Below, piece by piece: positions 17,135-25,822 of a stretch of 64,000 bases of DNA. Location of the stretch: NCBI GenBank assembly GCA_035695825.1, contig DASRRH010000001.1:62001-126000 (forward strand). The letters are read 5' to 3'. Made by a program: the position numbers and the translations under genes. How positions within the stretch are numbered: position 1 is the stretch's first letter; each line of letters starts with the position of its first letter. The DNA comes from JAKEFM01 sp035695825 (GTDB lineage Bacteria; Planctomycetota; UBA1135; JAKEFM01). The notes beneath the pieces are model-generated. The model saw only the letters and a program-made list of their open reading frames with translations. It did not search any database and was not told the origin of the DNA.

Positions 17135-18658
17135 TCAGCGCTCCCGGCCGTCCGGGTAGGGCGGGAGCTCGACCGCCCGGTCTTTCGGGACCCAGACCTC
17201 GGCGAGGCCGATCCCCTGCCCCGTCCGCGTGCGAAGGTCCGCCGGGAGCGCGGGCATCCGATCGTCCCGCCGGTACGCCGCGAGCAGCCGGCGGCGGAGG
17301 GAGACGGGCGTTCCCGGGTCGGCGAGGACGAGGTCGAACTCCCCGCGCTCGAGCGCCCGAACCTCCTGCCGCTCCGCTGCGAGCGGCTCGACGATCTCCC
17401 CGACGGCGTAGGCGGTGGGGGGGATCGGCCTCCCTGCGAGGATATGGAGGTAGTTGAAGTCGGCGACCCAGAAGCGCCCCGGGAAGCCACGGAGCCACGC
17501 GACGAGCGCATCTCCGGCCCGGCGATCCCTCGCGTCGGGAATCTGCGCTCCGGCCGAGAACCAGCCGCCAAAGGGGGCCGCGCCGAGAAGGAGGCAGGCG
17601 AGGGCGGCCTGGGCCCCGCGCGCGCGGAGGGCCCCGTCCACCGCGAATCCCGCCGCGAGGGAGCCGAACGCCGCCGCGGGCATGAAGTCGTTCACCCAGG
17701 CGCCGACCTTGAAGGCGGTGAGAAGGGAGACCGCGGCCGCCGCTCCGAACAGGACGGCCGCGCGGCGTGCGCGGGCAAGGGCGTCCTTCCGCAGGAGCCC
17801 GAAGAGGACCCCGGAGAGGAGGAGGGGGAAGGCGAGCGCGGGAGGGGAGAGGAACAGGCGCAGGCCCTCGCGCCACGCCTGGAAATGGAGCCGGTGGCTC
17901 ATCGGCACGAGGAGCGTGAAGGTGAGGAAGCGCCCCTCCGTCGCCGCGTTCGCGGCGAGGCCGATCGCGACGATCGCGAGGGTCCAGAGACAGAGTCCGA
18001 GGAGCCTCGCTTTCCGAGGGATCGGCGCCGCGAGCCACGCGACGGCGGCGATGGGGACCGTCGTCTGCTTGGCGAACGCGGCGGCGACGAGGAGGAGCGC
18101 GGCCGCTCCCAGCCGAGGCTTTCCCGGACTCTCCCGGGCATGGAGGAGCCCCGCTCCCGCGACGAGGAGGAAGATCGCGAGCGAATCGACCCGGGCGAGG
18201 TCGTACCAGCAGCCGGTCGCTCCGAAGAGGCCGAGGTGGAGCGCGCCCGCGAGGGCCGCCGCGGCGCGGCTCCCTCCCGCGGCGCGCACCCAGGCGGCGA
18301 GGACGAGGACGGTCCCGATCGTGGCGAGCGACGAGACCGCCCGCGCCACGACGAACGAGGGACCAAAGAGCGCGAAGAGGGGGGCGAGAAGGAGGGGATA
18401 GAGCGGCCCGTACTCGTGCGGGACGAAGTTGCGCGCCGGGTCGCCGTACATCGCCCCCCCGCGGAGGCAGTCGACGGCCTGCGAGAGCAGGTTCGTCTCG
18501 AGGAACTCGAGGTGGTAGGGGTAGCCCGCGCGCGCGAGCAGGACGAACAGGGCGCGCGCCGCGCCGAGGAGGGCCGCGGCGATGCAGGCGATTCGGAGGA
18601 GTCCCAGTCGGGGAGGACGCTCGGCATCCACGCGGGGAGGGGGAGGAGCGCGGCGCAT
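17135..18658 (-). CDS. Multi-pass membrane protein, GT-C glycosyltransferase-like
   Basis: About 507 residues with ten or more hydrophobic helices. The first lumenal loop (YPYHLEFLETNLLSQAVDCL and NFVPHEYGPLYPLLLAPLFA) resembles the loop of GT-C polyprenyl-sugar-using transferases, and RVDSLAIFLLVAGAGLL and FAKQTTVPIAAVAWLAAP fit the same fold; the C-terminal 150 residues are soluble. No clear catalytic DxD can be assigned. ATG at 18658 is preferred over an ATG 60 codons upstream, which would extend across the divergent promoter gap. It heads the unit with the DUF309 gene. Confidence 0.6.
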   Translation of the reverse strand: MRRAPPPPRVDAERPPRLGLLRIACIAAALLGAARALFVLLARAGYPYHLEFLETNLLSQAVDCLRGGAMYGDPARNFVPHEYGPLYPLLLAPLFALFGPSFVVARAVSSLATIGTVLVLAAWVRAAGGSRAAAALAGALHLGLFGATGCWYDLARVDSLAIFLLVAGAGLLHARESPGKPRLGAAALLLVAAAFAKQTTVPIAAVAWLAAPIPRKARLLGLCLWTLAIVAIGLAANAATEGRFLTFTLLVPMSHRLHFQAWREGLRLFLSPPALAFPLLLSGVLFGLLRKDALARARRAAVLFGAAAAVSLLTAFKVGAWVNDFMPAAAFGSLAAGFAVDGALRARGAQAALACLLLGAAPFGGWFSAGAQIPDARDRRAGDALVAWLRGFPGRFWVADFNYLHILAGRPIPPTAYAVGEIVEPLAAERQEVRALERGEFDLVLADPGTPVSLRRRLLAAYRRDDRMPALPADLRTRTGQGIGLAEVWVPKDRAVELPPYPDGRER

Positions 18659-18740
18659 TACACTGCGCCGCCCGCTCGGGTCGAGGATCGATCCCTTCCT
18701 CCGGCCGGGCGCCTGCGCGGGAAGTGCGGGACCCTCCTCG

Positions 18741-19832
18741 ATGAGACGACGTCTCCCCCTCGTCCTCGGCGGCCTCCTCGCCTCGATCCCTCTCGCCGAG
18801 ACGGCCGTCCGCGTCCGCGCCCGGGTCCAGGGCTTCACGATCGAGGAGGCGCGCCTCCGCTACCTCGGAAGGGGGTCGACGGATCCCGTCTACGTCCCGC
18901 ATCCCTACCTCGCGCGCGCGTTGCGGCCGGGGGCCGTCTTCGAGTACCGGAACTACCTCGGCGACGTCGTCCCCTGGCGGATCAACTCCTCCGGCTACCG
19001 CGGGGACGAGGTAGCTTCTCCGAAACCGCCGGGCCGATTCCGGGTCGTCTGCCTCGGCGCGTCGACGACCTTCGGCGGAGAGAATCCCGACGGGAAGACC
19101 TACCCCGACGTCCTCGGGCGCCTGCTGCGGGAGGCGCGCCCGGGCGTCGACCTCGAGACCGTGAACGCGGGCGTTCCGGGGTACACCTCGATCGAGACCC
19201 TGATCGACTTCGCCCTGCGAGGTCAGGCGCTCGAGCCCGACCTCGTCGTCCTCTACCACGGCGTGAACGACGTTCCGGCTCTCCTCACCCCCGGCTTCCG
19301 CCCCGACTACGCGCACTGGCGGCCGCTGCCGCCCCGGGAGCCGGAGGGGCTCGACGCGTTCCTCCAGAAGAGCCTCCTCTGGCTAGCCCTCGTCCACCGC
19401 GAGCGCGCGCATCCGCCGAAGCGCGAGGCGACGCCCCTCCCCGAGCCGCCCCCCAAGGCGCTCGAGGCCTTCGCGCGGCACACCTCGACGATCGCCGCGC
19501 TCGCGAGGGCGCGCGGCGCGAAGGTCGTCCTCGCCACCTTCGCCGAGGCGATCGACGTCTACCCCGAGATGGCCGCGGAGCGGGCCCTCTTCGCCGGGCT
19601 TCCGCACCCGGCGGCGGACGCCTACCGGAGGACGCTCGCGTCGCTCAACGAGGGGCTGCGGGCGACGGCCGGCCGGGAGGGGCTCCTCCTCGTCGACCTC
19701 GCCGCGCGGCTCCCCCGGAACAAGAAGATCTTTTACGACTGGCTCCACTGGACGGACGAGGGGTGCGCGGAGGTCGCGCGGATCCTCGCGGAGGAGATCG
19801 TCGCCGCGGGGCTCCTCCCCCCGGGGCGGTAG
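18741..19832 (+). CDS. SGNH/GDSL hydrolase, membrane-anchored or secreted
   Basis: 363 residues. A basic N-terminus (MRRRLPLVLGGLLASIPLAE) suggests export. SGNH blocks: VVCLGASTTFGGENPD (block I, with Ser as probable nucleophile), VNAGVPGYTSIET (block II Gly), VLYHGVNDVP (block III Asn) and DWLHWTDEG (block V, Asp-His). This superfamily includes acyl-esterases and O-acetyl transferases or esterases acting on glycans; the adjacent envelope-glycan-type genes favour a deacylase, but the substrate is unknown. It is divergent from the membrane protein gene across an 82-base gap and ends 24 bases from convergent clpC. Confidence 0.8.
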   Translation: MRRRLPLVLGGLLASIPLAETAVRVRARVQGFTIEEARLRYLGRGSTDPVYVPHPYLARALRPGAVFEYRNYLGDVVPWRINSSGYRGDEVASPKPPGRFRVVCLGASTTFGGENPDGKTYPDVLGRLLREARPGVDLETVNAGVPGYTSIETLIDFALRGQALEPDLVVLYHGVNDVPALLTPGFRPDYAHWRPLPPREPEGLDAFLQKSLLWLALVHRERAHPPKREATPLPEPPPKALEAFARHTSTIAALARARGAKVVLATFAEAIDVYPEMAAERALFAGLPHPAADAYRRTLASLNEGLRATAGREGLLLVDLAARLPRNKKIFYDWLHWTDEGCAEVARILAEEIVAAGLLPPGR

Positions 19833-19856
19833 GCGGCACCCCGGCGCCGGGAGCGG

Positions 19857-22352
19857 TCAGTGCGCGACCGGGTCCTGCTGCTCGGAAGCCCCCGCGCCGA
19901 CCGGCTCGACGTCCGCCGGCTCGAAGCCGAGGGCGTCGCCCCGCCGGACGGCCCGGATCCGCCCCTTCTTCGGGACGTTGCCCCGAAGGAGCTCCTCCGC
20001 GAGGGGGTCCTCGATGTAGCGCTCGATCGCGCGGCGGAGAGGGCGGGCGCCGAAGTCGCGGTGGTAGCCCTTGTCGAGGAGGAACTCCTCGGCCGCCGGG
20101 TCGAGGACGACCTCGATCCCCTTCTCCCGCAGGCGCAGGTTCACCTTCGACACCTCGAGGGCGACGACCCGCGTGAGGTCCTCCCGCGTGAGGACGTTGA
20201 AGACGAGCGTCTCGTCGAGCCGGTTCAGGAACTCGGGGCGGAAGAAGCGCTCGACCTCGCGCATCAGGGTCTCGCGCAGCTTCTCGAGCGATCCCGATCC
20301 CCCCTCGGCCGACTTCCCGAACCCGAGGCCGGCCGAGTTCTTGAGGATCTCGCTCCCGATGTTCGAGGTCATGATCAGGATCGTGTTCCGGAAGTCGACG
20401 TGGCGCCCGAAGGAGTCGGTGAGGCGCCCCTCCTCCATGATCTGGAGGAGCATGTTGAAGACGTCGGAGTGCGCCTTCTCGATCTCGTCGAGGAGGACGA
20501 CGGCGTAGGGGCGCCGGCGGATCTTCTCCGTCAGCTGCCCCCCCTCCTCGTAGCCGACGTAGCCCGGGGGCGCGCCGACGAGCCGGGAGGCGTTGTGCTT
20601 CTCCATGTACTCCGACATGTCGATCTGCACGAGCGCCTCTTCGTCCCCGAACATGAACTTCGCGAGCGTCTTCGCGAGGAGGGTCTTCCCGACCCCGGAG
20701 GGGCCGAGGAAGAGGAAGGAGCCCATCGGCCGGTGGGGGTCCTTCAGGCCCGAGCGGGAGCGGCGGATCGCCTTCGCGATCGCGTGGATCGCCTCGGTCT
20801 GGTGGACGACCTCGTGGGCGAGCTCCTCCTCCATCTTGAGGAGCCGCTCGGCCTCCCCCTTCTCGAGCCGGGTGAGGGGGATCCCCGTCATCTTCGAGAC
20901 CGTCTCGGCGATGACGTCCTCGTCGACGCTCCCCTCGTAGTCGCGCAAGGCCTCGCGCTTGCGCCACTCCTTCATCGTCTCTTCCTTCTTCTTGCGGAGT
21001 TTGTAGGCCTGGTCGCGCAGCGCCGCCGCGCGCTCGAAGTCCTGGTTCGCGACCGCCTCCTCCTTCTCCTTGTCGAGGCGGCCGATGTCCCCGTCGAGGT
21101 CCTTCAGGTCGGGGGGAGCCACCATCGAGCGCAGGCGCACGCGCGCCCCCGCCTCGTCCATGACGTCGACGGCCTTGTCGGGGAGGAAGCGGCCGTTGAT
21201 GTAGCGGGAGGAGAGCTCGACGGCCGCCTCGAGGGCCCGGTCGGTGATCCGCACGCGGTGGTGGGCCTCGTACTTGTCCCGCAGGCCCTTCAGGATCTCG
21301 AGGGTCTCGTCCTTCGTGGGGGGCTCGACGAGGATCGTCTGGAAGCGCCGCTCGAGCGCGCCGTCCTTCTCGATGTACTTGCGGTACTCGTCGAGGGTCG
21401 TGGCGCCGATCACCTGGATCTCCCCGCGGGAGAGGGCGGGCTTGAGCACGTTGCTCGCGTCGATCGCCCCCTCCGCCCCGCCGGCGCCGACGAGGGTGTG
21501 GAGCTCGTCGATGAAGAGGATCACGTCCTTCGCGCGGCGGACTTCCGTCATCGCCGCCTTGATCCGCTCCTCGAACTGCCCGCGGTACTTCGTCCCCGCC
21601 ACCATCATCGCGAGGTCGAGGACGACGATCCGCTTGCCGCGCAGGGTCTCCGGGACCTGCGCCTTGACGATCAGCTGGGCGAGCCCCTCGACGATCGCGG
21701 TCTTCCCGACCCCCGCCTCCCCGAGGAGGACGGGGTTGTTCTTCGTGCGGCGGGAAAGGATCTGGATCACCCGCTCGATCTCGTTCTTCCGGCCGATCAC
21801 CGGGTCGAGCTTCCCCTCCCGCGCCAGGGCCGTCAGGTCGCGGCCGAAGGCGTCGAGCGCGGGGGTCTTGCTCCGGCTCGGCTGCTCCTCCTTCGGCTCC
21901 TCCTCCTGCGGGGTGTCCGCCCCGAGGAACTCGAGGACCTCCTCCCGCACCTCCTCGAGCTTGACGCCGAGGTTCATCAGGACCTGGGCGGCGATCCCCT
22001 CGTTCTCCTTGATGAGGCCGAGGAGGAGGTGCTCCGTGCCGATGTAGTTGTGGCCGAGGTTCGCCGCCTCCTCCATCGAGAGCTCGAGGACCTTCTTCGC
22101 CCGGGGGGTGAAGGGGAGGTTGCTCTGGGTCACGATCCCGCCCCCCGCCTTCACGATCTTCTCGATCTCGTGGCGGATCTTCTCGAGATCGACGTTCATG
22201 TTGCGGAGAACGTTCGCGGCGACCCCGCTCCCCTCCTGGATCAGGCCGAGCAGGATGTGCTCGGTTCCGATGTACTCGTGGTTCAGGCGCTGCGCCTCCT
22301 GGCGGGCGAGCGTCATCACCTTCTTCGCACGGTCGGTGAAGCGATCGAACAT
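19857..22352 (-). CDS. clpC: ATP-dependent Clp protease ATPase subunit ClpC
   Basis: 831 residues. Order: two Clp_N repeats (both keep GTEH, the Glu that binds phosphoarginine in B. subtilis ClpC), AAA-1 with GEAGVGKTAIVEG and LFIDELHTLVGAGG, a middle domain with a UVR motif (DFERAAALRDQAYKLRKKKEE), and AAA-2 with LGPSGVGKTLLAK and VVLLDEIEKAH. The C-terminus has LRLREKGIEVVLDPAAEEFL and a D2 small domain. ClpC unfolds substrates for ClpP. It lies at the end of a leftward cluster with an McsA-like gene; no clpP or mcsB is in the window, and I see no CIRCE-type operator in front. Confidence 0.97.
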   Translation of the reverse strand: MFDRFTDRAKKVMTLARQEAQRLNHEYIGTEHILLGLIQEGSGVAANVLRNMNVDLEKIRHEIEKIVKAGGGIVTQSNLPFTPRAKKVLELSMEEAANLGHNYIGTEHLLLGLIKENEGIAAQVLMNLGVKLEEVREEVLEFLGADTPQEEEPKEEQPSRSKTPALDAFGRDLTALAREGKLDPVIGRKNEIERVIQILSRRTKNNPVLLGEAGVGKTAIVEGLAQLIVKAQVPETLRGKRIVVLDLAMMVAGTKYRGQFEERIKAAMTEVRRAKDVILFIDELHTLVGAGGAEGAIDASNVLKPALSRGEIQVIGATTLDEYRKYIEKDGALERRFQTILVEPPTKDETLEILKGLRDKYEAHHRVRITDRALEAAVELSSRYINGRFLPDKAVDVMDEAGARVRLRSMVAPPDLKDLDGDIGRLDKEKEEAVANQDFERAAALRDQAYKLRKKKEETMKEWRKREALRDYEGSVDEDVIAETVSKMTGIPLTRLEKGEAERLLKMEEELAHEVVHQTEAIHAIAKAIRRSRSGLKDPHRPMGSFLFLGPSGVGKTLLAKTLAKFMFGDEEALVQIDMSEYMEKHNASRLVGAPPGYVGYEEGGQLTEKIRRRPYAVVLLDEIEKAHSDVFNMLLQIMEEGRLTDSFGRHVDFRNTILIMTSNIGSEILKNSAGLGFGKSAEGGSGSLEKLRETLMREVERFFRPEFLNRLDETLVFNVLTREDLTRVVALEVSKVNLRLREKGIEVVLDPAAEEFLLDKGYHRDFGARPLRRAIERYIEDPLAEELLRGNVPKKGRIRAVRRGDALGFEPADVEPVGAGASEQQDPVAH

Positions 22353-22501
22353 CGGGGGTCTTTCTCCGGTGTTCCGGTCCTCGACGAGGGAAAGCGCTGG
22401 GCCCGGGAGCCGCGCGGTCCTCTATCGACCACCTCGACGGGACGGCCTGAACAGTTGTAGGGCGGAGGGGTGGCCCTTCCACCCGTATTTCGACCCGTCT
22501 C
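22353..22501 (-). promoter_or_regulatory. Leader gap between mcsA-like gene and clpC
   Basis: 149 bases. On the minus strand a GGGTGG/CCACCC hairpin lies near 22466-22482 and a ribosome binding site GGAGAAAG sits about eight bases before the clpC start. No convincing -35/-10 pair or CtsR/CIRCE repeat was seen. Confidence 0.3.
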
Positions 22502-23071
22502 TCAAGCGCGGGCCGGCCCCTTCCCCCCCGCGCGGCCGCGCTCCGCCTCGGCGATCTGGTCCCGGATCCGCGCCGCCTCCTCGTACTTCTCCTCCTTCAC
22601 CGCCTGGGCGAGGCGGCGGCGCAGGACCTCGAGCGCCTTCTCCCCTCCCGGAGCGCGCCGAGGCACCCCCTTCCCCTCCGCCGCCCCCCCTTCCTCGGGG
22701 CCCCCCTTGCCGGGACGGCGCCCCATGTGCCGGCTCGATCCCTGCACTTTCTCGAGGAGGCCCTCGAGGTGCGGGCGGAACACGTCGTAGTCCTTCGGGC
22801 ACCCGAGGCGTCCCTTCACCCGGAACTCCTGGAGCTTCATGCCGCAGGAGGGGCACTCGAGGTCGGCCTCGCGGCGGCTTCCCCGGGGAAGATTCAGGAG
22901 GCCGAGGATGTCCGCGTTCGTGAGGGCGAGGACCTTCTGGTGGGTCGGCGGCAGCCCGGCCTGGGCCGCGCAGCCCTCGCAGAGGTTGCTCTCGCGGACG
23001 AGCTTCCCGTCGGCCAGCTCCCTCGAGTGGACGACGGCGACGTTCTTGTTGCAGTTCTGGCAGAGTTTCAC
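22502..23071 (-). CDS. McsA-like protein: zinc cysteines plus UVR motif
   Basis: 189 residues. Two CxxC-type zinc modules open the protein (CQNCNKNVAV and LCEGCAAQ, then LECPSCGMKLQEF and LGCPKDYDVF), followed by a low-complexity Gly/Pro/Arg linker and a C-terminal UVR helix (AVKEEKYEEAARIRDQIAEAE). This is the layout of McsA, the activator of the protein-arginine kinase McsB in Firmicutes. Here no McsB kinase gene follows: the next gene downstream is clpC itself. It may act as a ClpC adaptor directly or with a kinase encoded elsewhere. Confidence 0.85.
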   Translation of the reverse strand: MKLCQNCNKNVAVVHSRELADGKLVRESNLCEGCAAQAGLPPTHQKVLALTNADILGLLNLPRGSRREADLECPSCGMKLQEFRVKGRLGCPKDYDVFRPHLEGLLEKVQGSSRHMGRRPGKGGPEEGGAAEGKGVPRRAPGGEKALEVLRRRLAQAVKEEKYEEAARIRDQIAEAERGRAGGKGPARA

Positions 23072-23175
23072 GGGCGCGGTCCTCCGGCGGCCGGTCCCCG
23101 CCCCTCCGACGGGGGTCGCCGCGGGCCTCCTCTAGCGTAGCAGGCGGCGGGCCGCACGCCTCTCTTGTCGCTCAC
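23072..23175. other. Gap between Clp_N protein and mcsA-like gene
   Basis: About 100 GC-rich bases; nothing recognised. Confidence 0.3.
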
Positions 23176-23622
23176 CTAGGCCTCCGTTTCCACCCGCTCG
23201 AGCGCGGCGCGGACGGCCTCCGTGGTGCACCCGAGCCGGCCGACCGCCTGGGAGAGGGGCGTCCGCTCGACTCCGAGGAGGGCGAGGAGCAGATCTCCCG
23301 TGTCCGCGGGCCGCCCCTGCGCCCCGGCCTCCGAGGCCGCCCTCGAGGCGGCGAGCCGGGCGAGAGGGGAGAGGAGAGGGGTCCTCGCGGGGGGATCCTC
23401 CCCCGGGCGAAGGTAGGCGAGCACCGCCTCCCGCGCCGCGTCCGGGGCAAGGCCGAGGTGGTCCAGGGCCCGGGAGCCCCGGCCTCCAGGTTCGCCGAGG
23501 AGGGCGAGGAAGAGGTGGTCCGGCCCGGCGAGGTGATGGCGGAGGGCGCGGGCGACCTCGGCGGCCTGCCCGAAGACCCGCGCGGCCGTCCCGGTCCACT
23601 CGGCCACCCCGGGCGGCCTCAC
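23176..23622 (-). CDS. Stand-alone double Clp_N domain protein
   Basis: 148 residues, made only of two Clp_N-type repeats: LAGPDHLFLALLGEPGG in the first and ADTGDLLLALLGVERTPL in the second, matching the GTEHxLLGL segments of ClpC. No ATPase domain follows. The phosphoarginine-binding Glu of each ClpC repeat is changed (to Asp in the first, apparently Gly/Asp in the second). Stand-alone Clp_N proteins such as ClpS-like or ClpC1-N relatives occur in actinobacteria and plants (ClpT). GTG at 23622 overlaps the murD stop (GTGA), so it is translationally coupled to murD and precedes the mcsA-like gene and clpC. A role as ClpC modulator is inference. Confidence 0.75.
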   Translation of the reverse strand: MRPPGVAEWTGTAARVFGQAAEVARALRHHLAGPDHLFLALLGEPGGRGSRALDHLGLAPDAAREAVLAYLRPGEDPPARTPLLSPLARLAASRAASEAGAQGRPADTGDLLLALLGVERTPLSQAVGRLGCTTEAVRAALERVETEA

Positions 23623-25010
23623 TTCCCCCGCCCGTCGCCGCCGAGCCCGACCAGCCGGCGGAACTCCGCGGCGCGTTCGGCGAAGTTGCGGTACTGGTCG
23701 AACGAGGCGAAGGCCGGGGAGTAGAGGAGGGCCTCGCCCGGGAGGGCCTCCGCGAAGGCCTGCGCGAGAGCCTCGCCGAGGGTGGAGGCGATCCGCGGCG
23801 GAGCGCCGCCCGCCTCGACGATCGACCGCGCGAGCTCGCCGGCGGCCGAACCGTAGAGGAAGACGGCCCGCGCGCGGACCGCGGCCTCGCGGGCGAGCTC
23901 CCCGAGCGGGAGGTTCTTCGACCGGCCCCCCGCGACGAGGAGGAGCGGCGGCTCGACGGTCTGGAGCGCGCTGATCGTCGACTCGGGAACCGTCGAGACC
24001 GCGTTGTCGAAGATCCGGATCCCGCCCCGGACGCCGAGGAACTGGAGCCGGTGGTCGAGTCCCCGGAAGCTCCGGATCCCCTCGGCGACCGCCTCCGGGT
24101 CGACGCCGAGGTCGAGGGCCGCGGCCGCGGCGGCCGCCGCGTTCTCGCGGTTGAACCGGCCGAGGAGGGGGATCGCGTCGACGGGGAGCAGGAGGCGCTC
24201 GCGCTCCCCGTTCCGCCAGAGGAGGCGCCCCCCCTCCACGACGACCCCCGGCCCGCGCGCGCCGCGCCCGAATGCGAGGACACGCCCCCGCGCCCGGTGG
24301 GCCCAGGCGGAGAGGATCGGGTCGGCCGCCGGGAGGACGACGGCGTCGTCCCTTCCCTGCTCGAGGAGGATCCGGGCCTTCGCCTCGGCATAGGCCTCGA
24401 GAGAACCGTGGCGCTCGAGGTGGTCGGGCGTGAGGTTCGTCACGACCGCGACCCGGGGCCAGCCCGGCGGGGCGGCGAGGGACTCGAGCTGGTAGCTCGA
24501 GACCTCCTGGACGATCCGGTGCCCGGGGCCGACCTCGTCGAGGTCGTCGAGCAGGGAGCGCCCGAGGTTCCCGCCGACCCAGGTGGGATGCCCGGCCGTC
24601 CGGAGGATCGCCCCGACGAGAGACGTGGTCGTGCTCTTGCCGTTCGTCCCCGTGACCGCCACGACACCCGAGGGGCGCTCCCAGGCCGCCAGCTCGCACT
24701 CCGTCGTGACGAGCGCCCCGGCCGCGCGCGCCGCGGCGAGGAAGGGGGAGTCGCGCGGAACCGCCGGATTCGCGACGACGAGGTCGGCGCCGCGGAAGTC
24801 CTCCATCCGATGCCCTCCCAGCCGGTACTCGACCGCGTGAGCAGCGAGGGACGCGATCGACTCCGCCAGCTCCCGCTCCTCGCGCAGGTCCGTCACGAGG
24901 ACGCGCGCCCCCCGCCGAGCGAGGTAGCGGCCGGCGGCCGCGCCTCCGCCGAAGAGGCCAAGGCCCATGACGAGGATCCGGCGGCCGCGCAGGTCGGAGG
25001 GGACGCTCAC
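23619..25010 (-). CDS. murD: UDP-N-acetylmuramoyl-L-alanine--D-glutamate ligase
   Basis: 463 residues, the normal MurD length. An N-terminal Rossmann domain (ILVMGLGLFGGGAAAGRYLA), the ATP loop GTNGKSTTTSLV, HRIVQEVSSYQLES, NLTPDHLERHGS, GRFNRENAAAAAAAAL, SFRGLDHRLQFLG and the C-terminal ligase domain (VAGGRSKNLPLGELA; LYSPAFASFDQYRNFAERA) are all present. It adds D-glutamate to UDP-MurNAc-L-Ala, so the organism makes peptidoglycan precursors. The start is GTG 25010 in a GTGA overlap with the PEGA gene; a longer ATG would run into it. No other mur genes lie nearby, so murD is outside a dcw cluster. Confidence 0.95.
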   Translation of the reverse strand: MSVPSDLRGRRILVMGLGLFGGGAAAGRYLARRGARVLVTDLREERELAESIASLAAHAVEYRLGGHRMEDFRGADLVVANPAVPRDSPFLAAARAAGALVTTECELAAWERPSGVVAVTGTNGKSTTTSLVGAILRTAGHPTWVGGNLGRSLLDDLDEVGPGHRIVQEVSSYQLESLAAPPGWPRVAVVTNLTPDHLERHGSLEAYAEAKARILLEQGRDDAVVLPAADPILSAWAHRARGRVLAFGRGARGPGVVVEGGRLLWRNGERERLLLPVDAIPLLGRFNRENAAAAAAAALDLGVDPEAVAEGIRSFRGLDHRLQFLGVRGGIRIFDNAVSTVPESTISALQTVEPPLLLVAGGRSKNLPLGELAREAAVRARAVFLYGSAAGELARSIVEAGGAPPRIASTLGEALAQAFAEALPGEALLYSPAFASFDQYRNFAERAAEFRRLVGLGGDGRGK

Positions 25011-25429
25011 GGGGACCGGCCGGGGGGGAGCGGCCGGCCCGGGGCCCACGCCCGCAGCGCCTTCGCCCGCTCGACGGCCGCCTCGACCTCCTCGGCGGAG
25101 GCGGGCGGCCTCGCGGGAGAGAGGCGGAGGCGGACGATCCGCCGGTCCTCCCGCGGGATCGGAAGAAGCGCCTCGAGGAAGAGGTCGAAGGGGAAGCGCG
25201 CCCACAGCGGGGCGTCGAGCACCGCGACGGTCGAGGCGGGCTCGAACCACCGCGCGCGCGCCTCGACCTCCCGAGCCCCGTAGTGCGTGAAGGGGACCTC
25301 GACGGGGGAGATCCCCGCCTCCGCTCCGTCGATCCAAATCTTCGCCCCGGGAGGGTCCGTCTCGACGCGGAGCGTGCGGGTGACGCAGGAGGGGGCCGCG
25401 AGGGCGAGGAGCGCGAAGGTCCTCCCGAT
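25007..25429 (-). CDS. PEGA-domain protein, probable lipoprotein; start codon unclear
   Basis: The frame upstream of murD encodes a PEGA-type domain: TLRVETDPPGAKIWIDGAEA and GISPVEVPFTHYGAREVE, preceded by a hydrophobic stretch ending LAAPSC that could be a lipobox. The C-terminus is Arg/Pro-rich and overlaps murD (GTGA). PEGA domains are found in surface and carbohydrate-associated proteins. No ATG, GTG or TTG exists in this frame between the tRNA-Ser gene and the PEGA domain; the coordinate given assumes an ATC start at 25429 beside GGGAGG. Frames that start further upstream only do so inside the tRNA. Confidence 0.55.
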   Translation of the reverse strand: MGRTFALLALAAPSCVTRTLRVETDPPGAKIWIDGAEAGISPVEVPFTHYGAREVEARARWFEPASTVAVLDAPLWARFPFDLFLEALLPIPREDRRIVRLRLSPARPPASAEEVEAAVERAKALRAWAPGRPLPPGRSP

Positions 25430-25441
25430 CGCGGGGGGACG

Positions 25442-25535
25442 TGGCGGAGAGGGGGGGATTCGAACCCCCGGACAGGGTTGAGACCCCGTCAACGGCTTAG
25501 CAAGCCGCCGCATTCGGCCACTCTGCCACCTCTCC
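25442..25535 (-). tRNA. tRNA-Ser (GCU anticodon)
   Basis: Minus strand. Acceptor stem GGAGAGG/CCTCTCC, discriminator G, CCA encoded at the 3' end (25442-25444), long class II variable arm, T loop GGTTCGAATCC and anticodon GCT in the loop CTTGCTAA. Length 94 bases including CCA. It is separated from the second tRNA-Ser by about 170 bases. Confidence 0.95.
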
Positions 25536-25707
25536 GGGAGCGGGGTGCGGAGGCGAAGCGACGGGCTCCGAGGGCGAGTCGAAGGCCGGCGCGCGCAATC
25601 GCGAGAGGGGGTCCTTATACCTCCGAGTGGGAGCAGCCGCACGCCCGCGCCGCCGCGGATCGGCGCCACCTTCGGCGAGATCTCCGGAGCGGGGAACCGG
25701 GGAGAGC

Positions 25708-25795
25708 TGGCGGAGGGTGCAGGATTCGAACCTGCGGACCCTTTCGGGTCAGCGGTTTTCAAGACCGCCGCATTCGGCCGCTCTGCCAACCCTCC
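25708..25795 (-). tRNA. tRNA-Ser (UGA anticodon)
   Basis: Minus strand. Acceptor GGAGGGT/ACCCTCC, discriminator G and encoded CCA (25708-25710), variable arm with GACCCGAAAGGGTC, T loop GGTTCGAATCC and anticodon TGA in TCTTGAAA. 88 bases. With the GCU isoacceptor it forms a tandem tRNA-Ser pair reading AGY and UCN codons. Confidence 0.95.
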
Positions 25796-25822
25796 GGATC
25801 GATCGCGGGGCAGGGGTCCCCC

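Noticed and set aside
25430..25789. N-terminal part of a frame over both tRNA-Ser genes (ERWQSGRMRRLAKPL-type sequence)
   Set aside because: This is a well-known false protein produced by translating a tRNA-Ser gene; only the PEGA part after the tRNA is kept.
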